NCBI GenBank assembly: GCA_017645785.1
Contig: JAGCNW010000014.1
Location: forward strand, 186,001 to 250,000
DNA: 64,000 bases
Direction of reading: 5' to 3'
Origin: Treponema sp.
GTDB taxonomy: Bacteria; Spirochaetota; Spirochaetia; Treponematales; Treponemataceae
Positions 30,367 through 38,991 of the stretch are shown in pieces (position 1 is the stretch's first letter; every line of letters starts with the position of its first letter). The notes under the pieces were generated by a model. That model saw only the letters and a program-made list of their open reading frames with translations, ran no database searches and was not told where the DNA came from. A program made the position numbers and the translations under genes.

Positions 30367-33300
30367 TTATGCGCTGGCGGTGACCCGCTTAAAGGCCTCA
30401 AGCACCGCTTCGTCGTAACTGCGGCCTTTTTCTTCGCTCTTGGCTATTTCTTCCAACATTCGCTTGTAGTCGTTTGGAATTATTTTCTTGAACTTTGAAA
30501 CGGCACCGTCAAAGTCGTCCAAGATTTTCTTTGCGACGGCGGAGCCGGTTTGATCAAAGTGCTTTTGGACAAGGCCGCGCAAAATTTCTTTGTCGCGCTC
30601 GTCCGTCACTTCTTCCATGCTTACAAGTTCTTTGTTGACGCGCTTGTACAAGTCGCGCTTTTGGTCAAGAACGTAAGCCACGCCGCCGCTCATTCCGGCC
30701 GCAAGGTTTCTTCCAGTCGGTCCAAGGATGACTGCCGTTCCGCCTGTCATGTATTCCAAGCCGTGGTCGCCGCAGCCTTCGACAACCGCGGTTGCGCCGG
30801 AGTTGCGCGCGCAAAAGCGTTCGCCGGCGATTCCGTTGATGTAAGCCTCGCCGCTTGTGGCGCCAAAGAGCGCGACGTTTCCGATGATGATGTTTTCTTC
30901 GGCCGTCAGCTTTGAATTTTTAGGAGGCCGCGCCACCAAGGTTCCGCCAGAAAGGCCTTTTCCAAAGTAGTCGTTTGAGTCTCCTTCCAGCTTTAGGGCC
31001 AAGCCTTTTGGAATGAAGGCGCCGAATGATTGGCCGCCGCCGCCCTGGCAGTTGACGACGTATTTTTGCGCGTCGATTTTTCCGCCAAAAGTTTTTTGGA
31101 TGACGCTTCCCAAAATCGTTCCAAAAGTTCTGTCCTGGCTCTGGACTTTTATCGCGCTAAATGAACCGCTTTCAAACTCTTTAAGGAGTGTCTTTTCGTC
31201 CAAAGTTTTTTGGAGCTTAAAGTCGTAAACGTCGGCGTGAACAAAGTGGCACTTGTCGCCGGAAAGTTCGGCGGCGTTTCCAAGAATTCTTGAAACGTCG
31301 ATAAGCTTCGCGCGGACGCCGGCGGGGTTTTGCTTTACGCCCAAAAGGTCGCTTCGGCCAACCAATTCGTCAAGGCTCTTTACGCCAAACTTCGCCATGT
31401 ACTCGCGGACTTCTTGCGCGATGAACTTCATAAAGTTTTCAACGTATTCGGGCTTTCCCTTAAAGCGCTTGCGGAGCTCTTCGCTTTGCGTCGCCACTCC
31501 AAAGGGGCAAGTGTCCTTTTGGCAGGCGCGCATCATCGCGCAGCCCATCGTTATAAGGGGAGCGGTGGCAAAGCCAAATTCTTCCGCGCCCAAAATCGCG
31601 GCGATGACAACGTCGCGGCCGCTCATTAATTTTCCGTCCGTTTCGATTCGAACTTTGCTGCGCAAGCCGTTTTGGATCAAGGTTTGGTGGGTCTCCGCCA
31701 AGCCCAATTCCCAAGGAAGGCCCGCGTGATGGATTGAAGAAATCGGCGCGGCGCCCGTTCCGCCGTCGTGGCCGCTGATCAAAATTACTTGCGCTCCGGC
31801 TTTGGCAACGCCGGCAGCGATCGTTCCGACTCCGGCTTCGCTGACAAGCTTTACGCTGATGCGGGCGTCGCGGTTTGCGTTTTTAAGGTCGTAAATCAAT
31901 TGTGCCAAGTCTTCGATGGAGTAGATGTCGTGGTGCGGCGGAGGTGAAATCAAAGAAACGCCGGGCGTCGCGTAGCGGGTCTTTGCGATCCAAGGATAAA
32001 CTTTTTTTCCGGGAAGGTGGCCGCCTTCGCCGGGCTTGGCTCCTTGCGCCATTTTGATTTGGATTTCTTTGGCGCTCAAAAGGTATTCTTCGGTTACGCC
32101 AAAACGGCCTGAGGCAACTTGCTTTATCGCGCTGTTGTATTCCGTTCCAAGGCGCTCTGGCTTTTCTCCGCCTTCGCCGGAGTTGGACTTTCCGCCAAGG
32201 TGGTTCATCGCGGCGGCCATGCACTTGTGGGCTTCTTCGCTGATGGAACCGTAGCTCATCGCTCCTGTCTTGAAGCGCTTTACGATTTCTTCCACGCTCT
32301 CAACTTGGTCGAGAGGAATTTCTTTTCCAGGCTCAAACTTAAATTCAAAGAGGCTTCGCAAAGTGTGCGGCCTTTTTACGTCGTCAACAAGCGCCGTGTA
32401 TTCCTTAAAGCGAGCGTAGTCGCCGTTCTGCGTCGCTTGCTGCAAGGCGATGATTGTCTCTGGGCTGTAAAGGTGGTCTTCGCAAGTTGGGCCGCGGCGC
32501 ATTTTGTGGATGCCCACAGAATCCAAGTGCGGGTTTACCGTAAGGCCAAGCGGGTCAAAGGCGCGGTTGTGGTGGAAGTTGGCGTCCTCTTCGATTTCCT
32601 TAAGGGTGATTCCGCCGATTCGGCTTACTGTGTTTGTAAAGTAAGTGTCGATGACTTCCTTGCTGATTCCAACCGCCTCAAAGATTTGCGCGGATTGGTA
32701 AGACTGAACGCAAGAGATTCCCATTTTGGCCGCGATTTTGACGATGCCGTTAAGCAAGGCTTTGTTGTAATCGTCGATGGCCGTGTGGTAGTCTTTGTCC
32801 AAAAGCTTTTGGTCGATCAACTCGGCGATGCATTCGTGGGCCAAGTAGGGGTTGATCGCGCGCGCTCCGTAGCCCAAAATCATCGCGGCTTGGTGAACGT
32901 CGCGGATTTCGCCGCTTTCCAAAATGATTGAAATCTTTGTTCTCTTTTTTGCGCGGATAAGATACTGTTCCACCGCTGACACCGCCAAGAGGGACGGAAT
33001 GGCAACGTGGCTTTCGTCAACGCCACGATCCGAAAGGATGATGATGTCGCTTCCGGCGTGGTAGCATTTTTCGATTTCGTTAAAGACGCCGTCAATCGCT
33101 TCTTTGAGCGAAGTGTTCTTGTAGTACAAAATCGGAACGACGCTTGCCTTGAGTCCGGGTTTGTCCAAGGCCTTGATTTTTATCATGTCAACGCCGGTCA
33201 AAATCGGATTGTTGATTTGCAAAACCTTGCAGTTGGAGTCTTTTGGCTCAAGCAAGTTGCCGTCGCTTCCAACATAAACCGTCGTGTCGGTGACGATTTT

Positions 33301-34884
33301 TTCTCGCAAGGAGTCGATCGGCGGATTTGTTACTTGCGCGAAAAGCTGCTTGAAGTAGCTGAAAAGCGGCGGGTGTTTTTCTGACAAGACGGCAAGCGGA
33401 GTGTCGACGCCCATAGAGGCTGTCGGCTCGACTCCGTTTTGCGCCATCGGCAAAATCATTTCGTTTACGTCTTCGTAGTTCCAGCCAAAAGCGCGGTACA
33501 TAATGTCGCGCTCGCTTTGGCTGTACACAGGAATTTTCTTGTTTGGAATCTTAAGGTCGTGAAGCTGCAAAAGATTTTTGTCCAGCCATTCGCCGTAGGG
33601 GAATTGGTCGGCAAAGGTGTCCTTGCATTCTTGGTCGGAAATCACGCGCTTTTGGATTGTGTCCACAAGCAAAATGCGGCCGGGCATAAGGCGCGATTTT
33701 TTTACGATTTTTTCTTCGGGTATGTCCAAGACGCCGACTTCGCTTGAAAGAATCAACTCGTTGTCGCTTGTAATGTAGTAGCGGCTGGGGCGCAGTCCGT
33801 TTCTGTCCAAGGTGGCTCCAAGGATGTCTCCGTCGCTGAACAAAATAGCGGCAGGTCCGTCCCAGGGTTCCATCATCGTTGCCCAGTAGTGGTAGAAGTC
33901 GCGCTTCTTTTCGTCAATCGCTTCGTCGTGCTTCCAAGGCTCGGGAATGCAAATCGACACCGCGAGCGAAAGGGGCATGCCGTTCATCATTAGGAATTCC
34001 AGCGTGTTGTCCAACATCGCCGAGTCCGAGCCGCTTGCGTCAACGGCCGGCAAAACTTTTTTGATGTCCTCGTCCGAAAGCTTTGTCGAGCAAAGAGTTT
34101 CTTCGCGGGCGAGCATTCTGTCCACGTTTCCGCGGATTGTGTTGATCTCGCCGTTGTGGGCGATCAAGCGGTTGGGGTGCGCGCGCATCCAAGACGGCTG
34201 CGTGTTTGTGCTAAAGCGCGAGTGGACGATCGCCAAGGCGCTTTCAAATTCCTTGTCCTGCAAGTCTGTGTAAAATTCGCGCAGCTGCTGGACCAAGAAC
34301 ATTCCCTTGTAAACTATCGTTCTGCTTGAAAGCGAGACGACGTAAGTTTGCAATTGAGTTTTTTCAAACTGGCGGCGGAGTACATAAAGGCGGCGGTCAA
34401 AGTCAATTCCTTTTTTTACGTCGCTGGGGCGCTCGATAAAGCATTGGGTTATGTTGGGCATGCTGTCCTTGGCGCGCTTTCCCAAAACGTTTTGGTTTAC
34501 GGGAACTTCGCGCCAGCCCAAGAAGTTTAGGCCTTCTTTTTGGCAAAGGCGCTCGATCATTTTTTTTGCTTGCAGGCAGTTCAACTTGTCTTGCGGAAAG
34601 AAGAACATTCCCACGCCGTAGTCGCGCTCGTCGCCCAATTTTATTCCGCAGTCGGCCGCGGCTTTAGAAAAGAATTTATGGCATATCTGGACAAGGATTC
34701 CGACTCCGTCGCCGGTTTCTCCCGTGGCGTCCTTTCCGGCGCGGTGCTCCAATTTTTCGACAATGCAAAGCGCGTTGTCAACGATTTGGCGGCTGGCTTT
34801 TCCGTCGATGTTGGCGACGGCTCCGATTCCGCACGAGTCGCGCTCAAAAGAAGGTTCGTAAAGTGTTTTTGTAGTATTGTTCAT
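30367..34884 (-). CDS. gltB: Glutamate synthase, large subunit
   Basis: 1505 residues, full length. Makes glutamate from glutamine and 2-oxoglutarate with GltD. The N-terminal amidotransferase domain should be processed to expose Cys18 (ERDSCGIGAVANIDG); further domain landmarks are RFSTNTQPSWMRAHPNRLIA then HNGEINT, the FMN/2-oxoglutarate domain (AQGAKPGEGGHLPGKKVYPW, TRYATPGVSLISPPPHHDIY, SGHDGGTGAAPISSIHHAGL), the Fe-S cysteines in MGCAMMRACQKDTCPFGVAT and the C-terminal GXGXG helix domain (NCQGGGGQSFGAF, ARNSGATAVVEGCGDHGLEY). Last gene of the operon, 26 bp after asnB, with AGGAG site. Confidence 0.97.
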   Translation of the reverse strand: MNNTTKTLYEPSFERDSCGIGAVANIDGKASRQIVDNALCIVEKLEHRAGKDATGETGDGVGILVQICHKFFSKAAADCGIKLGDERDYGVGMFFFPQDKLNCLQAKKMIERLCQKEGLNFLGWREVPVNQNVLGKRAKDSMPNITQCFIERPSDVKKGIDFDRRLYVLRRQFEKTQLQTYVVSLSSRTIVYKGMFLVQQLREFYTDLQDKEFESALAIVHSRFSTNTQPSWMRAHPNRLIAHNGEINTIRGNVDRMLAREETLCSTKLSDEDIKKVLPAVDASGSDSAMLDNTLEFLMMNGMPLSLAVSICIPEPWKHDEAIDEKKRDFYHYWATMMEPWDGPAAILFSDGDILGATLDRNGLRPSRYYITSDNELILSSEVGVLDIPEEKIVKKSRLMPGRILLVDTIQKRVISDQECKDTFADQFPYGEWLDKNLLQLHDLKIPNKKIPVYSQSERDIMYRAFGWNYEDVNEMILPMAQNGVEPTASMGVDTPLAVLSEKHPPLFSYFKQLFAQVTNPPIDSLREKIVTDTTVYVGSDGNLLEPKDSNCKVLQINNPILTGVDMIKIKALDKPGLKASVVPILYYKNTSLKEAIDGVFNEIEKCYHAGSDIIILSDRGVDESHVAIPSLLAVSAVEQYLIRAKKRTKISIILESGEIRDVHQAAMILGYGARAINPYLAHECIAELIDQKLLDKDYHTAIDDYNKALLNGIVKIAAKMGISCVQSYQSAQIFEAVGISKEVIDTYFTNTVSRIGGITLKEIEEDANFHHNRAFDPLGLTVNPHLDSVGIHKMRRGPTCEDHLYSPETIIALQQATQNGDYARFKEYTALVDDVKRPHTLRSLFEFKFEPGKEIPLDQVESVEEIVKRFKTGAMSYGSISEEAHKCMAAAMNHLGGKSNSGEGGEKPERLGTEYNSAIKQVASGRFGVTEEYLLSAKEIQIKMAQGAKPGEGGHLPGKKVYPWIAKTRYATPGVSLISPPPHHDIYSIEDLAQLIYDLKNANRDARISVKLVSEAGVGTIAAGVAKAGAQVILISGHDGGTGAAPISSIHHAGLPWELGLAETHQTLIQNGLRSKVRIETDGKLMSGRDVVIAAILGAEEFGFATAPLITMGCAMMRACQKDTCPFGVATQSEELRKRFKGKPEYVENFMKFIAQEVREYMAKFGVKSLDELVGRSDLLGVKQNPAGVRAKLIDVSRILGNAAELSGDKCHFVHADVYDFKLQKTLDEKTLLKEFESGSFSAIKVQSQDRTFGTILGSVIQKTFGGKIDAQKYVVNCQGGGGQSFGAFIPKGLALKLEGDSNDYFGKGLSGGTLVARPPKNSKLTAEENIIIGNVALFGATSGEAYINGIAGERFCARNSGATAVVEGCGDHGLEYMTGGTAVILGPTGRNLAAGMSGGVAYVLDQKRDLYKRVNKELVSMEEVTDERDKEILRGLVQKHFDQTGSAVAKKILDDFDGAVSKFKKIIPNDYKRMLEEIAKSEEKGRSYDEAVLEAFKRVTASA

Positions 34885-34910
34885 TCGTTTCTCCTGTTGC
34901 TTGCTTGCCG

Positions 34911-36545
34911 TTATTTACCGCTGTCGCCGTAGTTTTTAAGAACGCGCGCCGACGGATCGTTGACGTTGCAGTTTGGCCATTCTTTGTTGGGCATCCAAAA
35001 GTCTTTTACCATTTGCGACTGGCCCGGGTAATGCTTTTCGAAAATTTCCCGGTACAAAAGGGATTCCTTTGTGAAGGGCTGGGCGTGCGAATACTTTTTT
35101 CGCTTCTCTTCAAAGTCGGAATCGCTGTACTGGCTTTCGGCAAATTCCTTAAGGTCGTCGACCAGCGAGTGGCCCACCGCGTCGCTAAAGGCGGCCTTTT
35201 CGCGCATCAGCAAGGAGTGCGGAAGGTAGGCCTTTCCGTCCGCGTCCGGCTCAAAGGCGTGGCGCAAGAGGTACTTTCCTTTTCCGTACTTGTTCAACTT
35301 TAATTCGGGATCGATCGACATTACGTATTCCACAAAGTCCAAGTCGCCAAAGGGAACGCGCGCCTCAAGCGAGTTTACGCTGATGCAGCGGTCGGCGCGG
35401 AGAACGTCGTACATATGAAGCTCGCGAACTCTTTTGGCCGCCTCTTTTTGGAACTCTTCCGCGCTGGGGGCAAAGTCTGTGTACTTGTAGCCAAAAAGCT
35501 CGTCGCTGATTTCTCCGGTAAGAAGGACGCGGATTTTTGTCTGCTCGTGGATGGCCTTGCAAATCAAGTACATTCCCATGCTGGCGCGGATTGTAGTTAT
35601 GTCAAAGGTTCCCAAGGCCAAAATAACTTCGTCAAGCGCGCTCAGGACGTCCTCTTTTGTGATTATGATTTCGTGGTGGTTGGAACCGATGAAGTCCGCG
35701 ACTTGCTTGGCGTACTTTAGGTCGATCGCGTCCGTCTTCATTCCGATCGCGAACGTTTCGATCGGCTTGTTCAACAAGCGGGAAGCCACCGAGCAAACAA
35801 GGGAAGAGTCCAAGCCGCCCGAAAGCAAGAAGCCCAAGGGGGCGTCGGCGTCCAAGCGCTTTTTTATTCCTTCTACCAACTTGTCGTGGATTTGGCGGCA
35901 AATGCCGTCGTCGCCGTCAAGGTCTCCTTTGACCACTTTTTCTACCTTTGTCACGTCGCGGTAGCAAACAAATTTTCCGTCCTTGTAATAGTGTCCGGGC
36001 GGGAAGGGGAGGATTTCTTTTGCAAGGCCGACCAAGTTTTTTGGCTCGCTTGCAAAAAGGATGCCGCCGTTTTGGTCGTAGCCATAGTAAAGCGGGCGGA
36101 TTCCGATCGGGTCGCGCGCGGCGACTACCGATTTTGTCTCTTCGTCGTAAATGATCAGCGCGTACTCAGCGTCCAAGTCCTTGAAGAGTTCCGTTCCCCG
36201 CTCCTTGTAAAGGGGCAAAAGAATTTCGCAGTCGGAATCGCTTTTAAATTTAAAGCCGTCGACTTTAAGGGCCTCGCGGACCGTTCGCCAAGAAGCTGAC
36301 TTTTTGTTTTTGTCAAAAATGCCGTAGACCTCTCCGTTGCAAACAAGATGCGTTTTGCCAACGTTAAAGGGCTGCATTCCGCTTGGGTCAAGGCCCATTA
36401 TAGCCAAGCGCTGAAATCCAAGAATCGCTCCGTCAAGTTTTATGACTTCTTCCGCGTCCGGACCTCGGGTGCTGGTCTTTGAAAATGATTTTCTAAATTC
36501 GTCCATTGGAATTACGCTTCCAAAATATCCCATTACGCAACACAT
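34911..36545 (-). CDS. asnB: Asparagine synthetase (glutamine-hydrolysing)
   Basis: 544 residues. Converts aspartate to asparagine using glutamine and ATP. The N-terminal glutaminase begins MCCVMGYFGSVIP, so Cys2 is the nucleophile; residue 3 is Cys instead of the usual Gly. The AAGGAG site eight bases before this ATG supports the start. GFQRLAIMGLDPSGMQPF, HLVCNGEVYG and SDSDCEILLP follow. The synthetase half shows the ATP loop GFLLSGGLDSSLVCSVASR, TFAIGMKTDAIDLKYA, GEISDELFGYKYTDFAPS and ADRCISVNSLEARVPFGDLD. It lies between the glutamate synthase genes, tying asparagine and glutamate supply together. Confidence 0.95.
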   Translation of the reverse strand: MCCVMGYFGSVIPMDEFRKSFSKTSTRGPDAEEVIKLDGAILGFQRLAIMGLDPSGMQPFNVGKTHLVCNGEVYGIFDKNKKSASWRTVREALKVDGFKFKSDSDCEILLPLYKERGTELFKDLDAEYALIIYDEETKSVVAARDPIGIRPLYYGYDQNGGILFASEPKNLVGLAKEILPFPPGHYYKDGKFVCYRDVTKVEKVVKGDLDGDDGICRQIHDKLVEGIKKRLDADAPLGFLLSGGLDSSLVCSVASRLLNKPIETFAIGMKTDAIDLKYAKQVADFIGSNHHEIIITKEDVLSALDEVILALGTFDITTIRASMGMYLICKAIHEQTKIRVLLTGEISDELFGYKYTDFAPSAEEFQKEAAKRVRELHMYDVLRADRCISVNSLEARVPFGDLDFVEYVMSIDPELKLNKYGKGKYLLRHAFEPDADGKAYLPHSLLMREKAAFSDAVGHSLVDDLKEFAESQYSDSDFEEKRKKYSHAQPFTKESLLYREIFEKHYPGQSQMVKDFWMPNKEWPNCNVNDPSARVLKNYGDSGK

Positions 36546-36573
36546 AGTCGTTCTCCTTATAACTTCCGTTAGA

Positions 36574-38052
36574 TTATTCGCTGGTGTAACCCATCAAGTA
36601 TTGGTCAACCTCGCGCGCGCATTCGCGTCCTTCCGCGATTGCCCAAACTACAAGCGATTGTCCGCGCCTCATGTCGCCGCAAGAAAAAACTTTTGGAACT
36701 GCGGTTTGGTACTTTCCTTGCTCCACAGTTTGAACGGTATTGCGCGCGCTTAGCGGAACGCCAAAAGCTTTGGGAGCTTCTTCTTCCGCTCCCAAAAAGC
36801 CGGCCGCGATCAAAAGCAAGTCGCAGGGCAAGTCTTTTTCTGTTCCGTCGATTTCGCAAAGCGTTCGCTTTCCGTCAGCGTTCTTAAATTCAACTTGAAC
36901 GGTTTTTACGCCGCTGATGTTTTTGTCCTTGGCGTAAACTTCCTTGATTGTCGTTTTCCAAACGCGGGGGTCTTTGCCGAATTTGTAAATTGACTCTTGC
37001 GCGCCGTAGTCAACCTTAAGAACTTTGGGCCATTCGGGCCAGGGGTTGTCGGCGGCTCTTTCTGTCGGAGGGCAGGGCATCATCTCGATTTGGGTGACGC
37101 TCTTGCAGCCAAGGCGAATCGCGCTTCCGGCGCAGTCGTTGGCAGTGTCGCCGCCGCCAAGAATGATTACGTTCTTGTCCTTTGCGTCGACAAAACTTTT
37201 GTCAGAAAGCTTTGAGTCCAAAAGGCTTTTTGTGATCGACTTAAGCCAGTCAACCGCAAAGTAAACGCCCTTTGCCTGGATTCCGGGAACGGTAAGGGCG
37301 CGGGCCTTTTTGGCGCCGCAGCAAAGGCATACCGCGTCAAAGCCGTCCAAAATCTTTTTGGCTTCGGCCTGGCTTTTTATGTTGGCGTTAAGAACAAATT
37401 CAACGCCTTCGTCTTTCATCAATTTAACACGGCGGTCGATGTACTTTTTGTCCAGCTTCATGTTGGGAATGCCGTACATCAAAAGTCCGCCGGGCCTGTC
37501 GTCTCGCTCAAAAACGGTCACGCTGTGTCCGCGTCGGTTGAGCCAATCGGCCGCCGCAAGGCCTGACGGTCCCGATCCGATGACCGCGATTTTCTTTCCG
37601 CTGCGGTTTTTGGGCGGCTCGGGCTTCATGTAGCCGGACTCAAAGGCCCGCTCGATAATGTAAAGTTCGTTGTCGTGAACGCTTACGGCCTGGCCTTCGC
37701 TCGCGCAGTTGCAAGCCTTTTCGCAAAGGGCCGGACAAACGCGGCCTGTAAATTCCGGGAATGAGGAAGTCTTTAAAAGTCTCCAAGCGGCCATGTCAAA
37801 CTGGCCCTTGTAGAGCGCGTCGTTCCATTCCGGAATAAAATTGTGGAGGGGGCAGCCAGTGACCATGCCCTTTAGGCAAATGGCGCTTTGGCACATCGGA
37901 ACGCCGCAGTCCATGCAGCGCGCGGCTTGTTTTTTGCGCTCGGCCTCGTCTAGCGGCGTGTGGAACTCGTTAAAGTTCTTGATTCTTTCGGCGGGCGGAA
38001 TGTCGCCGTTGTCCTTTCTTTCGTAGTCCAAAAAGCCAGTCGCCTTTCCCAT
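36574..38052 (-). CDS. gltD: Glutamate synthase, small subunit
   Basis: 492 residues. Feeds electrons from NAD(P)H to GltB through FAD and Fe-S clusters. The start at 38052 is set by a strong AGGAGG site; an upstream in-frame ATG at 38166 lies in the leader RNA. Cysteine cluster domain: AARCMDCGVPMCQSAICLKG and CPLHNFIPEWND, CPALCEKACNCA; FAD fold IAVIGSGPSGLAAADWLNRR then GHSVTVFERDDRPGGLLMYG; NAD(P) fold VIILGGGDTANDCAGSAIRL; C-terminal FSCGDMRRGQSLVVWAIAEG. First gene of the operon, which is unusual in that gltD precedes gltB with asnB between. Confidence 0.95.
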   Translation of the reverse strand: MGKATGFLDYERKDNGDIPPAERIKNFNEFHTPLDEAERKKQAARCMDCGVPMCQSAICLKGMVTGCPLHNFIPEWNDALYKGQFDMAAWRLLKTSSFPEFTGRVCPALCEKACNCASEGQAVSVHDNELYIIERAFESGYMKPEPPKNRSGKKIAVIGSGPSGLAAADWLNRRGHSVTVFERDDRPGGLLMYGIPNMKLDKKYIDRRVKLMKDEGVEFVLNANIKSQAEAKKILDGFDAVCLCCGAKKARALTVPGIQAKGVYFAVDWLKSITKSLLDSKLSDKSFVDAKDKNVIILGGGDTANDCAGSAIRLGCKSVTQIEMMPCPPTERAADNPWPEWPKVLKVDYGAQESIYKFGKDPRVWKTTIKEVYAKDKNISGVKTVQVEFKNADGKRTLCEIDGTEKDLPCDLLLIAAGFLGAEEEAPKAFGVPLSARNTVQTVEQGKYQTAVPKVFSCGDMRRGQSLVVWAIAEGRECAREVDQYLMGYTSE

Positions 38053-38071
38053 CTTTCTTAGTCCTCCTGTA

Positions 38072-38174
38072 AAACGGCAACTTATTTTCGCTAGGACAAA
38101 AAAAAGACGCTGTGGGAACAGGATCACTTTGCTCAGGGCAAAATAATCCCATTTCCACAGCGTCATTGCCGTTT
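38072..38174 (-). ncRNA. Structured leader RNA of gltD-asnB-gltB
   Basis: On the minus strand, AAACGGCAA (38174-38166) pairs perfectly with TTGCCGTTT (38080-38072), two bases before the AGGAGG site of gltD. Inside is a long hairpin: GACGCTGTGG (38164-38155) with CCACAGCGTC (38115-38106), then GGAT/ATCC, then ATTTTGC/GCAAAGT around loop CCTGA, separated by internal loops. The hairpin is followed by eight T (38105-38098), as in an intrinsic terminator. The combination of a closing helix near the ribosome binding site and a terminator-like hairpin suggests a cis-regulatory RNA. No known class is recognised. Confidence 0.6.
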
Positions 38175-38183
38175 ATGGAGCAT

Positions 38184-38213
38184 ATTTTAGCGAATTTTAG
38201 GGGAACGTGTCAA
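38184..38213 (-). promoter_or_regulatory. Promoter of the gltD-asnB-gltB operon
   Basis: Minus strand TTGACA (plus 38208-38213), 18 bp, TAAAAT (plus 38184-38189). Transcription should start near 38177, just before the first helix of the leader RNA. Confidence 0.65.
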
Positions 38214-38226
38214 TAACCGCAGCGTT

Positions 38227-38991
38227 TTACATCCCGCTTGGGAAGTCGATGAAGACGCCGGAAACGCCTTTTTCTTCCTTTAATTTCTTCATTACAAGCT
38301 GGACGCCGACGGTTTCGGTGTTGTAGTGGCCGCCCGCGATTACGTTGAGTTTTTCTTCCTTAATAGGGTTGTAGTCGCAGTGGCCGATTTCGCCGGTGAT
38401 GTAGCAATCAAGGCCTTCTTTCCAGGCGGCCCAGTGGTCTTCTCCCGCTCCGCCCGAGACAATTCCGACGGTGGAAATTTTCTTTGGGCCAAAAGAAAGC
38501 AGTTGGTTGGGCTTGGCTCCCAAAAGCGCGGCGTCCGCCAATTGCTCGATCGTCATCGGCTTTGGAAGGCGGCCCTTTACTCCGATTGTCATTCCGCGCC
38601 AGGCGGCAAAGTCCTTTGCGGCCTTAAGGCCAAGTCGCTTTGCCATGCCCCAGTTGTTTCCAGCTTCCTTGTTCGCGTCAAGGGGGATGTGGTAGCCGAT
38701 CAAGGCCATGTCGTTTTTGATAAAGGTTGCCACGCGCTGGTAGTGGAGGTCTGTCATAATTTCGCAGCCGCCCCAGTAAAGGCCGTGGTGGACGAACAAA
38801 ACGTCGCAGCCTTGGCGAGCCGCTTCTACTGCGGTGTCAAGGCTTGCGTCAACGGCAAAGGCGACTTTCTTTATTTTCTTTTTGTCGGGAGCGGAGTTTT
38901 GGATTTGGATTCCGTTCCTGCTGGGGTCCGCGTCGTAGTTTTCCTTTTTAAGGAACGAGTTGAAATACGCGTCAAGTTCGTAAAGGGTCAT
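38227..38991 (-). CDS. Nif3-like dinuclear metal centre protein
   Basis: 254 residues of the Nif3/YbgI/GTP cyclohydrolase I type 2 family, a widespread toroidal hexamer with two metals per subunit whose physiological role is unsettled. Metal-binding motifs: DVLFVHHGLYWGG near residue 70, ALIGYHIPLDANKEAGNNWG near 100, and ITGEIGHCDYNPIKEEKLNV then IAGGHYNTETVG near the C-terminus. It overlaps the upstream membrane-protein gene by ATGA, with an AGGAATAA site inside that gene. The stop is only about 15 bp from the gltD promoter. Confidence 0.88.
   Translation of the reverse strand: MTLYELDAYFNSFLKKENYDADPSRNGIQIQNSAPDKKKIKKVAFAVDASLDTAVEAARQGCDVLFVHHGLYWGGCEIMTDLHYQRVATFIKNDMALIGYHIPLDANKEAGNNWGMAKRLGLKAAKDFAAWRGMTIGVKGRLPKPMTIEQLADAALLGAKPNQLLSFGPKKISTVGIVSGGAGEDHWAAWKEGLDCYITGEIGHCDYNPIKEEKLNVIAGGHYNTETVGVQLVMKKLKEEKGVSGVFIDFPSGM

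Noticed and set aside
32119-32931. 270-codon open frame on the plus strand
   Set aside because: Antisense to gltB in a region with strong GltB motifs; no domain recognised.
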